The translations under genes were made by a program, and so were the position numbers. Shown here in pieces: positions 1 to 8,151 of a stretch of 52,210 nucleotides of DNA. The stretch spans positions 1-52,210 of the forward strand of contig JANSXW010000031.1 of assembly GCA_024742755.1 (NCBI GenBank), written 5' to 3'. This stretch comes from a bacterium (GTDB taxonomy: Bacteria > Bacteroidota > Bacteroidia > Chitinophagales > Saprospiraceae). Numbering within the stretch: position 1 is the first letter of the stretch; every line of letters begins with the position of its first letter. Under the pieces are notes generated by a model. The model worked only from the letters and a program-made list of their open reading frames with translations. It was not told the origin of the DNA and ran no database searches.

Positions 1-2460
1 CATTTCCACACAGTTCGACATGGGCAGGTAAGCCTGATGGAAGAGCACCCAGCTGCCTCCATTGGTGTTGCGGTAAAATGCCCGGATGAGGTCTCCCTGA
101 CGGGTCAGCCGCAACCACTCGGGGAAGGAGGCGTAAGAAGTATTGCTGCTTCTCGGCCCATTCTGAGTGTAGCGGATTTCCCGCCGAAGCAGATTCGTCA
201 GGTTGGAATACACCGCGATCATTTTGGAGCCCGGGTCACTGCTCTCCCGGATCATCAGACCGGCGTAGCCTCCAACGACATCCTTGATGCGGGCCTGAAT
301 ACCCCCGTTACCACAAAGGGGAACGCTGGCAAAAGCCAGATTATCGGCATTTTGAGGAATGAGGTTGTACCCGCCGGTGCCAATCGTGAAGTCGCCAAGG
401 TTTGGATTGTCATTCACACAGGGGTCATATTCATAGAAGCTGCCGTCGCCCTGATCGCCGATGTCGTTGGCAGTCCATTCCGGTGGCAGAGCGGTGCCAA
501 TTTCCACGGTAACCATGGCGGTGCATTGACCGGTATTGCCGCTGGGGTCCTCAATCGTCACCACTACGGGGAAGGTCTGGTAAGCATCATCACAGGTATA
601 GGTCACGCCTGGAAAATCTACGGAAGCGATGCTGCAATTGTCGCTGCTGTTGATGGCATCGTAAATGTCGCTTTCCAGCAGCGTGTACAAGCCATTGGGC
701 TGCAGTTCCACCGTGGGGTCAAAGCAGACCGGAACAGGCTTGATGTTGTCTTCCACAATGACCATTGCCGTGCAATCATCGCTGTCGCCATTGATGTCCG
801 TGATGGTGTAGGTGACTATGCCCGACCCTACATCCGTGCATTCGAAGGTATCGTCGCTCAGCATCTCCAACTGCAGCCCGCACCCGGCAGTACTGCCACT
901 GCCAATGTCTGCCGGGGTGATGCTGGCGATTCCGCTGGCGTCGAGCTGTACAGTGATGTCTTCGCAGACAGCCATAGGCGGGGCGCAGCAGAAGCTGTTG
1001 GGGTCTTCGACTGTGACGCTGGCGGTACAGGCGTCAGTTAGTCCGCTGGATAGAGAAGTTACGGTCAGGGTGATATCATATGTATTACCCACGTCGTCGC
1101 AGTCAAACGCTGTCATAGAGGCGGAAAAATCCAGACCGCCGCCCGGTACGGGCCCGGATGGACAGACAGCGGATGAACCGCCGTCAAAGAAAGCGGCAGC
1201 TACTGTGGTTGTCCCATCGCTGGTTAAGTTTACCGTCGGGTCCGTGCATACGGCAATGGGCGGCGTATTATCGGCCACCCTGATCTTGATGCTGCAGGTA
1301 TCCAGGTTGCCGGTTGCGTCCAGCGCCGTCCAGCGTACTTGAGTCGTTCCCAACGGGAAAGTCGCACCGGTCAGCGTACCAGCGTTATTGTAGTTGTTCG
1401 TCAGGCTTGCTACCCCGCAGTTGTCGATGGCGGTTGCATCGAACTCCGTGCCCTGGGCGGTGTAAAAACATACCCCAGGGTCGTTGTTTCGGTCGAGGGG
1501 TATATTTACGGGAGTGACGCAGGTAACGGTTGGGGCATGGTTATCCTCAACGGTGACATTAGCCGTGCAGAGAGCGAAATTCCCGGCATTGTCGGTAACG
1601 GACAATTCGATAGGAAATGTTTCCCCCAGGTCACTGCAGTCAAAGACCGTGGTATTAATCCCGAAACCCAAGGCACCACAATTATCAGTGGAGCCGCCGT
1701 CGAATTCATTTGGGTTGAGATTATAGACCCCGGAGGTTCCCAGATTAACCGTGATATCCTGACAGGCGGCAGCCGGCGCTTCCACATCATTCACGGTCAC
1801 GTCGAAGGTACAGGTAGCGGTATGATCAGAGGCGTCGGTAGCAGTAGCGGTAACAGTAGTCGTCCCCACTTCGAAGGCAGTACCTGAAGCCGGAGTATAT
1901 TCAAAGCTGACTCCCGGGCAATCATCAGAAACGTTGGGGTTGGGGATGCCGACCACCGCGCTGCACTGTCCGGGGTCGTTATCCACGGTGATATCCGCCG
2001 GGCAGGTGATAACGGGGTCTTCAGTATCGTTGCAGCCGGCTGTCAATTCGCTTTGCACATCTCCTGAGAGCACAAAGCCTGAAGCCGTGCAGTCCATGCC
2101 AAAGAAGTCGCTTTCCCAGGTGCCCAGCGTCAAATCCGGTGGGTTAGGCAAGGAAGCGGAGGTGTTGTAGACGTAGGTGCAGCAAAACGTAAAGCCGCCC
2201 ATGCCATCACCGCTGTAGAGGTTGATTTCCCAGCGGTTCTGTCCGCCATCCCACTCCGCTCTGACGATATTGCCATCGTCAAATTCAAAAACATTTCGGC
2301 CATTGCCATTATCGCCTTCGGGCTGCAGGGTTGTGCTGGCAATGCCACAGGTGGAAGAGGCAAAGGTAATTTGGGCATTCAGCAGCCCGAAGGAACACCA
2401 TAGCAATACTACGGATAAGCCTATTTGCCTTATCAGAGGTACAATTGTTGATTTTTTCAT
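1..2460 (-). CDS. Large secreted HYR-repeat protein, C terminus cut by window edge
   Basis: The frame is open from the ATG at 2460 to the window edge, at least 820 codons, so the C terminus is missing. Residues 1-30 are a signal peptide (Lys-rich start, hydrophobic core, ending LLNAQ). A beta-rich N-terminal domain follows to about residue 140. Residues about 148-227 form a clear HYR domain (TEDPVITCPADITV ... CTFDVTV). About five more Ig/HYR-like units follow, separated by VNDVEAP, VEDNHAP, VADNTPP, VEDPNS and VEDNIKP. From about 660 to the edge lies a concanavalin-like beta-sandwich (EWTANDIGD, AGLMIRES, WLRLTRQGDL). HYR proteins of Bacteroidota are usually surface adhesins or secreted structural proteins, often with a type IX sorting domain at the end, which cannot be seen here. 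The LRR gene lies 82 bp upstream on the same strand. The protein family is certain, the role is inferred. Confidence 0.88.
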   Translation of the reverse strand, partial: MKKSTIVPLIRQIGLSVVLLWCSFGLLNAQITFASSTCGIASTTLQPEGDNGNGRNVFEFDDGNIVRAEWDGGQNRWEINLYSGDGMGGFTFCCTYVYNTSASLPNPPDLTLGTWESDFFGMDCTASGFVLSGDVQSELTAGCNDTEDPVITCPADITVDNDPGQCSAVVGIPNPNVSDDCPGVSFEYTPASGTAFEVGTTTVTATATDASDHTATCTFDVTVNDVEAPAAACQDITVNLGTSGVYNLNPNEFDGGSTDNCGALGFGINTTVFDCSDLGETFPIELSVTDNAGNFALCTANVTVEDNHAPTVTCVTPVNIPLDRNNDPGVCFYTAQGTEFDATAIDNCGVASLTNNYNNAGTLTGATFPLGTTQVRWTALDATGNLDTCSIKIRVADNTPPIAVCTDPTVNLTSDGTTTVAAAFFDGGSSAVCPSGPVPGGGLDFSASMTAFDCDDVGNTYDITLTVTSLSSGLTDACTASVTVEDPNSFCCAPPMAVCEDITVQLDASGIASITPADIGSGSTAGCGLQLEMLSDDTFECTDVGSGIVTYTITDINGDSDDCTAMVIVEDNIKPVPVCFDPTVELQPNGLYTLLESDIYDAINSSDNCSIASVDFPGVTYTCDDAYQTFPVVVTIEDPSGNTGQCTAMVTVEIGTALPPEWTANDIGDQGDGSFYEYDPCVNDNPNLGDFTIGTGGYNLIPQNADNLAFASVPLCGNGGIQARIKDVVGGYAGLMIRESSDPGSKMIAVYSNLTNLLRREIRYTQNGPRSSNTSYASFPEWLRLTRQGDLIRAFYRNTNGGSWVLFHQAYLPMSNCVEM

Positions 2461-2542
2461 GGTTTAAGGTAGTTTTAGGGCATGACAGGGGCATGCCTCA
2501 TTGAAGCGTGAAAAGTGAAGTAATCGTCTAAAAGGAGGGTGA

Positions 2543-3166
2543 CTAACCCTTTCGGCAAATGATCCCCGCCTCCTGCTGCACCCGCAAAATTTCGCGGTCG
2601 CGCAACTGCTCATTGGGCAGTACATAGCACCGGCGCATGTGGTCGGCGTGAGCCGGGGTCAGGCCTTGCAGGGAGGTGAGCTGATTGCCAGAGGCATATA
2701 GGGTTTCCAGCCTGGTGAGCCGGTGGACGGGCTTCAGGTCACGGAGTTGATTGTGCTGGGCGTAGAGCTCCTTCAGATGGACAAGGGATTCAATGCCCTG
2801 AAGCGACTCGATTTGGTTTTCATTGATAAACAGGTGCTCCAGTTTGGTGAAGTGGCGCAGCGAGCGGACTTCTTTGATTTTCATATGGGTTATGGAGAGG
2901 TATTTGAGGTTATACAGGGGCAACAAGCCAGACAGGTTGGTCAGGGGCGTGCTCACATTGGAATTGAATGCTGTGGGGCCCGCCAGCCGCAGGGTATCCA
3001 CCCCGATGAGCAGCATCATTAGCGGGTCATCAGCCGGAGGGGCCAGGGTTGGGCCGGCGCCGAATACCGCTTCATTGTAGGCCATTTTCCATTGCATTTC
3101 CAAATCATTCCACCACTTCCGGGCACGCAGGAGCTCCTCGGGAGCCGTTTTGACGATAATTTGCAT
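2543..3166 (-). CDS. Cytoplasmic leucine-rich-repeat protein
   Basis: 207 residues without a signal peptide. After an alpha-helical N terminus (ARKWWNDLEMQWKMAYNEAVF) and a Pro-rich turn, residues about 80-175 hold roughly four to five LRRs of 22 residues (LKYLSITHMKIKEV, LEHLFINENQIESL, LKELYAQHNQLRDL, LETLYASGNQLTSL). This is the SDS22/internalin spacing, expected to build a protein-binding arc. It sits between the tail-collar gene (75 bp upstream) and the HYR gene (82 bp downstream), all on the minus strand, so co-transcription is possible but not shown. The partner is unknown, and the absence of any export signal argues against an internalin-like adhesin. Confidence 0.8.
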   Translation of the reverse strand: MQIIVKTAPEELLRARKWWNDLEMQWKMAYNEAVFGAGPTLAPPADDPLMMLLIGVDTLRLAGPTAFNSNVSTPLTNLSGLLPLYNLKYLSITHMKIKEVRSLRHFTKLEHLFINENQIESLQGIESLVHLKELYAQHNQLRDLKPVHRLTRLETLYASGNQLTSLQGLTPAHADHMRRCYVLPNEQLRDREILRVQQEAGIICRKG

Positions 3167-3241
3167 AATATCAAAGGTTAGGTGGGGACGGCTGTTCCAT
3201 AGTACAGATACAGCACGCCCCCTGGAAATTCTAAAAATGGT

Positions 3242-3757
3242 TTAGCTCCGGGAAGGGAAAATGCCGACCAGTGCAATACAGTTATGCATGGCGAGGTAGG
3301 GCATGCGGTTTTCGTGTGCCTGTCCGCCTCCGGCATTGCTGATCGCGCCACCGGCGAGCTGAGCGTTGCCCGGCGTGCCATTGAAAATGGTGTCTGCTCC
3401 GGTTGTTTTGCCAATCAGCGCATTGGTTCCTGCGGGCGAGGCACCAGCGTCCCCCAATGCAAAGCCGTGGTTGTGGCTGGGGATTTCTGCGGTGGTCAGG
3501 GTTACGGTCTCCACTCCGCCCCGAGTCCCAAGGCGGTAGTCAGAGAGCCCCGCCCCATGGCCTGGCCCGATGATGACGCGCCCCCGTAGGTCAGGCAGGG
3601 CAAAAGTGGTCCGGCCATCACCCCCGTAAGTGGTGCCCAGAAGGGAAAAGAGTGCTGTGTTCTGGCTAATTGGCATCAGCTGCCCTTCGCAAAAGGCCCA
3701 GCCACGTGGGGCGAAGTTGAATCCAAAGGTGGTAATCTGACCGATAAATGGGTCCAT
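3242..3757 (-). CDS. Phage tail-collar domain protein (MdpB / microcystin-dependent-protein type)
   Basis: 171 residues with the tail-collar signature at the N terminus: MDPFIGQITTFGFNFAPRGW, AFCEGQLMPISQNTALFSLL, GTTYGGDGRTTFALPDLRGR, then the Gly/Ala-rich half with IPSHNHGF and a C-terminal MPYLAMHNCIALVGIFPS. This is the full usual length of the MdpB family. Family members occur in many environmental bacteria, often as two or three tandem genes; only one is here and no other tail genes are near. They derive from short tail-fibre proteins, but their cellular role is unknown. The 959-bp repeat-rich stretch lies upstream. Confidence 0.88.
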   Translation of the reverse strand: MDPFIGQITTFGFNFAPRGWAFCEGQLMPISQNTALFSLLGTTYGGDGRTTFALPDLRGRVIIGPGHGAGLSDYRLGTRGGVETVTLTTAEIPSHNHGFALGDAGASPAGTNALIGKTTGADTIFNGTPGNAQLAGGAISNAGGGQAHENRMPYLAMHNCIALVGIFPSRS

Positions 3758-4032
3758 TGTCTAAAGTTTAAATAGTAATTGAATAAATGACGTTTCTTTA
3801 GACTCTATTTGAACCCCGCCGGAAAGGTTACCTGCTTTCCATAAAAAGATTTTATACCGGTGAAGAACGCTACCGGACCTGCCTACACATCAAATTTCAC
3901 TGCCTCCATATCTAAATTCAGCGGACAGCGCATTTCTATCGCTCCTAATAGGTAAAGTATAGCAAGGCCTGTGTGGAGGTTATTTCTACCCGATACTGCT
4001 CGAAGCCGCGAGCTACACGCCGCCGAGGTTGA

Positions 4033-4064
4033 GGTTGGCCCACAGCAAGGTCCCGCCGAGGTTG
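4033..4064 (+). repeat. 32-bp direct repeat, copy 1
   Basis: Matches 4115-4146 at 30 of 32 positions by eye; the shared core is AGCAAGGTCCCGCCGAGGTT. The CGCCGAGGTTG end also occurs a third time around 4021. Unit spacing is 82 bp. Confidence 0.8.
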
Positions 4065-4114
4065 CTGACTACGCCATGCTTTGTCTATCGGTATAGGCTA
4101 CGTCAGCCAGAGTA

Positions 4115-4146
4115 GGTTGGGCCAGAGCAAGGTCCCGCCGAGGTTG
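4115..4146 (+). repeat. 32-bp direct repeat, copy 2
   Basis: Second copy of the 4033-4064 repeat, differing only in the two G/C positions flanking the CCA before the core. Confidence 0.8.
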
Positions 4147-4323
4147 AGGTTTCCGACTCCCCATACGGGCCAGTATTGGCGCTTAAGCTACGTCGGACGG
4201 AGAAGCACCCTCCAACGCCCTCCAAAGGCAACGCCCGCTTTGCAACGGCCTCCCGCAGCCCTACCATAGCCAATGCCCCATAGGGGCAAAATGTCGGTAA
4301 CCTCCAAGCTCACCCAACGCCCT

Positions 4324-4363
4324 GTGCCGTAGGCCTGCCTGGCTGGCCATGGCAGACAGGTAC
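4324..4363 (+). repeat. 40-bp palindrome-containing element, copy A
   Basis: Identical at 38 of 40 positions to the reverse complement of 8541-8580. It contains GGCCTGCCTGGC, TGGCCA and CCATGG, and arms CCTGCCTGG/CAGACAGG that can fold into a hairpin. It resembles the REP-like extragenic palindromes found between genes in Bacteroidota. Confidence 0.8.
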
Positions 4364-4370
4364 AGCATGT

Positions 4371-4402
4371 AAAAACAGCGCCACACCGACCGGCAATGCT
4401 CG
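4371..4402 (+). repeat. Dispersed direct repeat, copy 1
   Basis: Begins AAAAACAGCGCCACACCGA and ends CAATGCTCG. It matches 4553-4584 at 29 of 32 positions. Confidence 0.75.
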
Positions 4403-4552
4403 AAACCCAAGATCGCACCAGCGGCAACGCTCGTGCCCTGCCTGCCAAAGCATAAGCGACGGCAGGTCCCCAGCTATACACCATCACCCAACACAAAACC
4501 ATTCCCATCCTGGCGGGGGTCGGGGGTGGAAATTCAACCTTTTACATTACCC

Positions 4553-4584
4553 AAAAACAGCGCCACACCGATGGACAATGCTCG
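4553..4584 (+). repeat. Dispersed direct repeat, copy 2
   Basis: Second copy of 4371-4402. Both copies share the AAAAACAGCGCCACACCGA start; the phrase GCTCGTGCCCTG also follows here and recurs near 4430. Confidence 0.75.
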
Positions 4585-4638
4585 TGCCCTGACTGGCAAG
4601 CCCACCCTCAGGCCGCGATTCCTAAATCGCCGCCTGAG

Positions 4639-4646
4639 TATCTTTG
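4639..4646 (+). promoter_or_regulatory. Orphan TAnnTTTG box
   Basis: TATCTTTG is an exact match to the Bacteroidota -7 element TAnnTTTG, but no gene starts downstream on the plus strand; it points into the 3' end of speE. No good -33 TTG is seen 17-23 bp upstream. The hairpin at 4662-4695 begins 15 bp later. Confidence 0.35.
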
Positions 4647-4661
4647 CACATCAAAGCTTCA

Positions 4662-4695
4662 AGTCAGGTGGCAACTTTGGAGTTGCGACCTGACT
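4662..4695 (-). terminator. Strong hairpin after speE
   Basis: Arms AGTCAGGTGGCAACT (4662-4676) and AGTTGCGACCTGACT (4681-4695) pair over 15 positions with one mismatch around a 4-base loop. It begins 22 bp past the speE stop on the minus strand. There is no long U-run, so it may work as a terminator or as a 3'-end stabiliser. Confidence 0.65.
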
Positions 4696-4716
4696 GGCAC
4701 GCCCGGCGAAACCCCC

Positions 4717-6276
4717 TCACTCCACCAGCACCTCCCGGCTCCATTTCTCCCAATCCTCCAGGTAATAGTCCAGCAGCGCAGGCCGGTCCAGACGGTTGGG
4801 CTCCAGACCAGAAGGGCGGGCAGAATCATCCGGAAAATGAAGCATGGCCTCCACGACTTCCCCATCCAGATAACGCACCGGCAAATCGGTACGGAAAGGC
4901 GTAATGGCAAGCGGCTGAGGCCCCGCCAGCACAAAGCCCCAGTCGCCAAAGGAAGGCACGTAGGTATGGTAAGGCAAGACATGCCGGAACCCGGTGGCTT
5001 TTAGGGTCTCCACGATACACCAGAAAGCATCGCGGGTGTGAAAAGGGCTCGTGGCCTGCGTAGCCAACACCCCATTTGCCGTAAGGCGGTTGCGGGCCAT
5101 GCCAAAAAACCAGGTGCTGTAAAGGCGGGCCACGGCTTCATTGGAAGGGTCGGGCAAATCCACCAGGATAAGGTCGTAGTAATTTTCCGTTTCTGCCAGG
5201 AACTGACTGGCGTCCTGTGCCACTGTCCGCACTTTCGGGTGATCCAGCACGCCTTCGTTCAGCTCACGAATGTAGGGCTGCTCCCGGCCCAGGCGGAAGA
5301 CGCCCGGGTCCAGATCGACTATGGTCACCTGCCTGACCCCGGGATGCTTGAGCACCTCCCGCGCCAGCAGCCCTTCTCCACCACCTAAAATGAGGACCTG
5401 CTCCTGATAGGGGGCCACTTCAAGTGGGAGAATGCCCAGGGCCTCGTGATAGCGGTACTCATCGGTGGAGGAAAATTGGATGACCCGGTTGATGTACAGG
5501 CGGACGTCAGACCGGTTCTTCGTCACCGTCAGCTGTTGGTAGGGCGTACGCTCACTGTATACGATGCGGTGCGGGTAGGAACGGCTGTCCCAGTCTTCCA
5601 GCAGGGGTTTTGCCTGATAAAGCAGCACCCCAAAAACCAGGCTGATACCTAAAGTCACGCCAAACATCCCCCGGACCAGCGACCGGGGCAACCGGCCCGC
5701 AAAATAGAGCAGGATGAAGACGCCCAGGCTTACATTGACCAGCCCAAAAAACACCGAACTCCGGAACAGCCCGAAAAACGGCAGCAGCAGAAACGGGAAC
5801 AACAGGGTCGCCAGCAAGGCCCCAAAGTAATCCAGCGACATCACATTGGCCAGGTTCTCCCGCAGCGGATAGTACTTTTTCATAATGCGTGCCAGCAGGG
5901 GGATTTCAAAGCCGGTGAGTATGCCGATAAGCACCGTCAGCCCCACCACCAGCCCCTGATAGGCATCTGGTGACAGCCGGGTAAAGAAAAAATACAGCAG
6001 CGGCACGCTTGCCCCGCCAATCAGCCCCAGCAGGCCCTCTACCCCGATAAACCAGGCGGCCAGGCGCTCTTCCGGAAACCATTGGCTCAGGTACGAGCCC
6101 AGACCCATGGCAGCCATATAAAACCCGATAGTGAGCGAAAACTGCGTGATGCTGTCGCCCAAAAAGTAGGAAGAAGTGGTGCTGATCAGCAGCTCGTAAA
6201 TGATAGAACACAGCCCGGCAATGAAAATAGCAACCCCCAGGACGGTTTTCTCAGCGCGATTTTTTTGGAAGGGCAT
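4717..6276 (-). CDS. speE: Membrane-anchored polyamine aminopropyltransferase (spermidine synthase)
   Basis: 519 residues. The N-terminal 220 residues carry seven membrane segments (from VAIFIAGLCSIIYELLIS at 15 to LGISLVFGVLLY near 219), a layout known from long bacterial spermidine synthases. Residues about 225-519 are the catalytic domain: TPYQQLTVTK, the substrate segment FSSTDEYRYHEAL, the nucleotide-binding glycines LILGGGEGLLAREVL, VDLDP for the ribose of decarboxylated SAM, and LVDLPDPSN holding the catalytic Asp. The enzyme should transfer an aminopropyl group to a diamine at the inner membrane face. It is divergent from the YgiB/YgiC/SpeD genes across a 106-bp gap, so the four genes probably form one functional module. 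The exact amine acceptor cannot be read from the sequence. The C-terminal tail after the catalytic domain is long and charged. Confidence 0.88.
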   Translation of the reverse strand: MPFQKNRAEKTVLGVAIFIAGLCSIIYELLISTTSSYFLGDSITQFSLTIGFYMAAMGLGSYLSQWFPEERLAAWFIGVEGLLGLIGGASVPLLYFFFTRLSPDAYQGLVVGLTVLIGILTGFEIPLLARIMKKYYPLRENLANVMSLDYFGALLATLLFPFLLLPFFGLFRSSVFFGLVNVSLGVFILLYFAGRLPRSLVRGMFGVTLGISLVFGVLLYQAKPLLEDWDSRSYPHRIVYSERTPYQQLTVTKNRSDVRLYINRVIQFSSTDEYRYHEALGILPLEVAPYQEQVLILGGGEGLLAREVLKHPGVRQVTIVDLDPGVFRLGREQPYIRELNEGVLDHPKVRTVAQDASQFLAETENYYDLILVDLPDPSNEAVARLYSTWFFGMARNRLTANGVLATQATSPFHTRDAFWCIVETLKATGFRHVLPYHTYVPSFGDWGFVLAGPQPLAITPFRTDLPVRYLDGEVVEAMLHFPDDSARPSGLEPNRLDRPALLDYYLEDWEKWSREVLVE

Positions 6277-6382
6277 AGACTTTTCTCTACTTTTAGCAAC
6301 AGAATCAATGGACTACAGCGTGTAAAGATACAGGCTCTGTACCGAAACTGATGCCCTATTCCATAACCCTATACCTAAAAAT

Positions 6383-6931
6383 ATGAGAAAGCACACCACT
6401 GCCTTTTCCAGTGCCCTGGCGCTGGCGCTTTTCCTGTCCGCCTGCGGCGGTGCCCAACGCGTTGATCAGGATGCGGGCATCGTCACCACCGTGCGGGAAG
6501 TAAGCGAAGGCGAATTTAAAATTGAAGACGAGCAAATGGTGGAAAGCAAAAGTGCCAGCGCCATCATCGCCAAATACGCCGACAACACCACGGACACCAT
6601 CCCGCTGAGCGAAATGCAGCAGATGATGAACGACAGCACGATGGCTCAGGCCGCTCAGGATACCACACACCACCGGCACCACCACTACCGGCGGCACAGC
6701 TCTATGTTCGGCATCGTCTCCTGGGGCATGATGGGCTATATGCTGGGCAGAAACCGGAGCAGTTTTCGCCCGCGCCCCAGTGCCTATGTTAACCAATCCA
6801 CCTACCAGAGAGTCAGCAATACCACCGGAACGCGTTTCCGCAATGCGACCTCCCGTACCACGTCCTCCCGGCCATCCAAGGGTAAGTCTGGGTACGGTGG
6901 ATCTCGCTCAACCCGTTCGTCCGGTGGATAG
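6383..6931 (+). CDS. YgiB-like lipoprotein next to a YgiC-like enzyme
   Basis: 182 residues with a lipoprotein signal (LALALFLSACGGAQ, lipid Cys at about 21). The middle is acidic, then comes a His-rich patch (THHRHHHYRRHS), a short hydrophobic Gly/Met segment MFGIVSWGMMGYMLGRN, and a Ser/Thr/Arg-rich tail ending STRSSGG. The Met/Gly segment plus the Ser-rich tail ending in MGG or SGG recalls E. coli YgiB (DUF1190), whose gene lies directly before ygiC, exactly the arrangement here. The similarity was judged by eye and is low in the middle. The role of YgiB proteins is unknown; the pairing suggests an envelope partner of the ATP-grasp enzyme. The His patch could bind metal. The stop overlaps the probable start of the next gene by 8 bases. 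Confidence 0.65.
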   Translation: MRKHTTAFSSALALALFLSACGGAQRVDQDAGIVTTVREVSEGEFKIEDEQMVESKSASAIIAKYADNTTDTIPLSEMQQMMNDSTMAQAAQDTTHHRHHHYRRHSSMFGIVSWGMMGYMLGRNRSSFRPRPSAYVNQSTYQRVSNTTGTRFRNATSRTTSSRPSKGKSGYGGSRSTRSSGG

Positions 6932-8120
6932 GCGCCTGACCGAAATAGGCCGGCTCAGCCCGAAGCAGCTCCGAAAACGAGGCCTGGAGTGGTTTGTCGA
7001 AGGGGACAACCACGACTACTTCGCCCCGGAGCTGCTCCGGCTGGCCGACAATGAGATCGCTGCTTTCAGCCAACCTGCGGGCGAGCTCTACGAGCGCCTC
7101 CTGCTTGCCGCCCGAAAAGCCGGAGAACAGGAACTTTGGGAAGCAGCGGGCATACCACCCAATGCTGTAGAGGCGGTTGATTATTCCCTGAGACGGGAAT
7201 GGGGCAATCACCTGGTTGGCCGTTTTGACTTCGCAGGCGGGCTGGATGGCGTGCCGCTGAAAATGCTGGAGTTCAACGGGGATACCCTCTCGCTCATGCC
7301 CGAAACCCTCAGCGTGCAGCCTATGATGCTGGATATGCTCCCGAGGCGCGAACGCAAAAATGCACGGCAGTGGAACCACCTCCGTACCGGACTCGTAAAG
7401 GGGCTAAAGAAAATTCTGCAGCGCTACCCCAACCGGCCCGCCACCTTGCTGCTCATTGGGCTGGGCCACGAAGAAGACTGGCTCAACCTGGATGTCATTG
7501 AAATGGCCGCTAAGCAGGCGGGATTCGAAGAGGTCCACCGCGCACCGATGGAGGAAGTCATTTTCTCAGAAGAGGAGGGTATTTTTCTGGAAGTGGAGCC
7601 CGATGAATACCTCCGCTACGATTTCGTATTCAAGATGGCGCCCTGGGAGTTTATCGCCTACGAGGAGCCGGAGCTGATGGGCCTGCTTACGCAAATCATT
7701 AAGCGCGACCTGTGCGTTATCCTCAATCCTGCATACAGCATGCTGCTGCAATCCAAAGCCCTGCTGCCGCTGCTGGAAGAGCTGGGCGGGCTGCACCCGG
7801 CTATGCTGAAAGCCACGCGCAGTGCGGCAGATTTTCCCAATCAGCGCTATGCCGAAAAGCCCATCTATGGCCGGACCGGTGACAACGTGCGCCTGTTTGA
7901 CGGCAGCCCGCAATCGGTGGCCGAAAATGAGGGCGATTACGGGCACCTGCCCCGCATTTACCAGGAGCTCGCCCCGTTTAATGTAGACAGTGATGGCGAC
8001 CGCTATCAGCCCAGTGTTTACATCGCGGGAGGAGAAGCCTGTGCACTCTGTTTCCGGCGGCAGGATGGACTCATCGTTGATGATGATGCTGAATTTGTCG
8101 GCCATTACCTAATAACCTGA
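6924..8120 (+). CDS. YgiC-like ATP-grasp amidoligase (glutathionylspermidine synthase family)
   Basis: The family is recognised from the synthetase domain of glutathionylspermidine synthase: WFVEGDNHDYF, LKMLEFNGDTLSLMPET, PWEFIAYEEPELM, NPAYSMLLQSKALLPLL and the phosphate-loop-like KPIYGRTGDNV near the C terminus. No amidase (CHAP) domain is fused, as in E. coli YgiC and YjfC. The start is uncertain: the frame is open upstream, but the GTG at 6924 gives 398 residues, close to the 386 of YgiC, and overlaps the lipoprotein stop by 8 bases. A GTG at 6897 is the alternative. Family enzymes join a carboxylate to an amine using ATP. With SpeD and SpeE beside it, a polyamine amide product is the natural guess, but the substrate is unknown. 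Confidence 0.82.
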   Translation: MDRRLTEIGRLSPKQLRKRGLEWFVEGDNHDYFAPELLRLADNEIAAFSQPAGELYERLLLAARKAGEQELWEAAGIPPNAVEAVDYSLRREWGNHLVGRFDFAGGLDGVPLKMLEFNGDTLSLMPETLSVQPMMLDMLPRRERKNARQWNHLRTGLVKGLKKILQRYPNRPATLLLIGLGHEEDWLNLDVIEMAAKQAGFEEVHRAPMEEVIFSEEEGIFLEVEPDEYLRYDFVFKMAPWEFIAYEEPELMGLLTQIIKRDLCVILNPAYSMLLQSKALLPLLEELGGLHPAMLKATRSAADFPNQRYAEKPIYGRTGDNVRLFDGSPQSVAENEGDYGHLPRIYQELAPFNVDSDGDRYQPSVYIAGGEACALCFRRQDGLIVDDDAEFVGHYLIT

Positions 8121-8151
8121 TTATTATGGAGTCTGTAAACTTCTTCGAAAT

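Larger units (their letters stand above)
3758..4716. other. Gene-free repeat-rich stretch (959 bp)
   Basis: No credible gene was seen in any frame; the short open frames show no family features. The stretch holds two pairs of dispersed direct repeats (4033-4064 with 4115-4146, and 4371-4402 with 4553-4584), one copy of a 40-bp element repeated at 8541-8580, a CCTGCC/GGCAGG inverted repeat near 4440-4466, an exact promoter-type box at 4639-4646 and a strong hairpin at 4662-4695. The base composition is GC-rich from about 3960 onwards and AT-richer next to the tail-collar gene. Confidence 0.7.

Noticed and set aside
37..1041. 334-codon open frame on the plus strand
   Set aside because: It lies opposite the HYR repeats, has no family features, and the minus-strand frame gives clear HYR domains with a signal peptide.
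3242..3757. Prophage remnant
   Set aside because: A lone tail-collar protein without other phage genes, integrase or attachment sites; the MdpB family is chromosomal in many bacteria.
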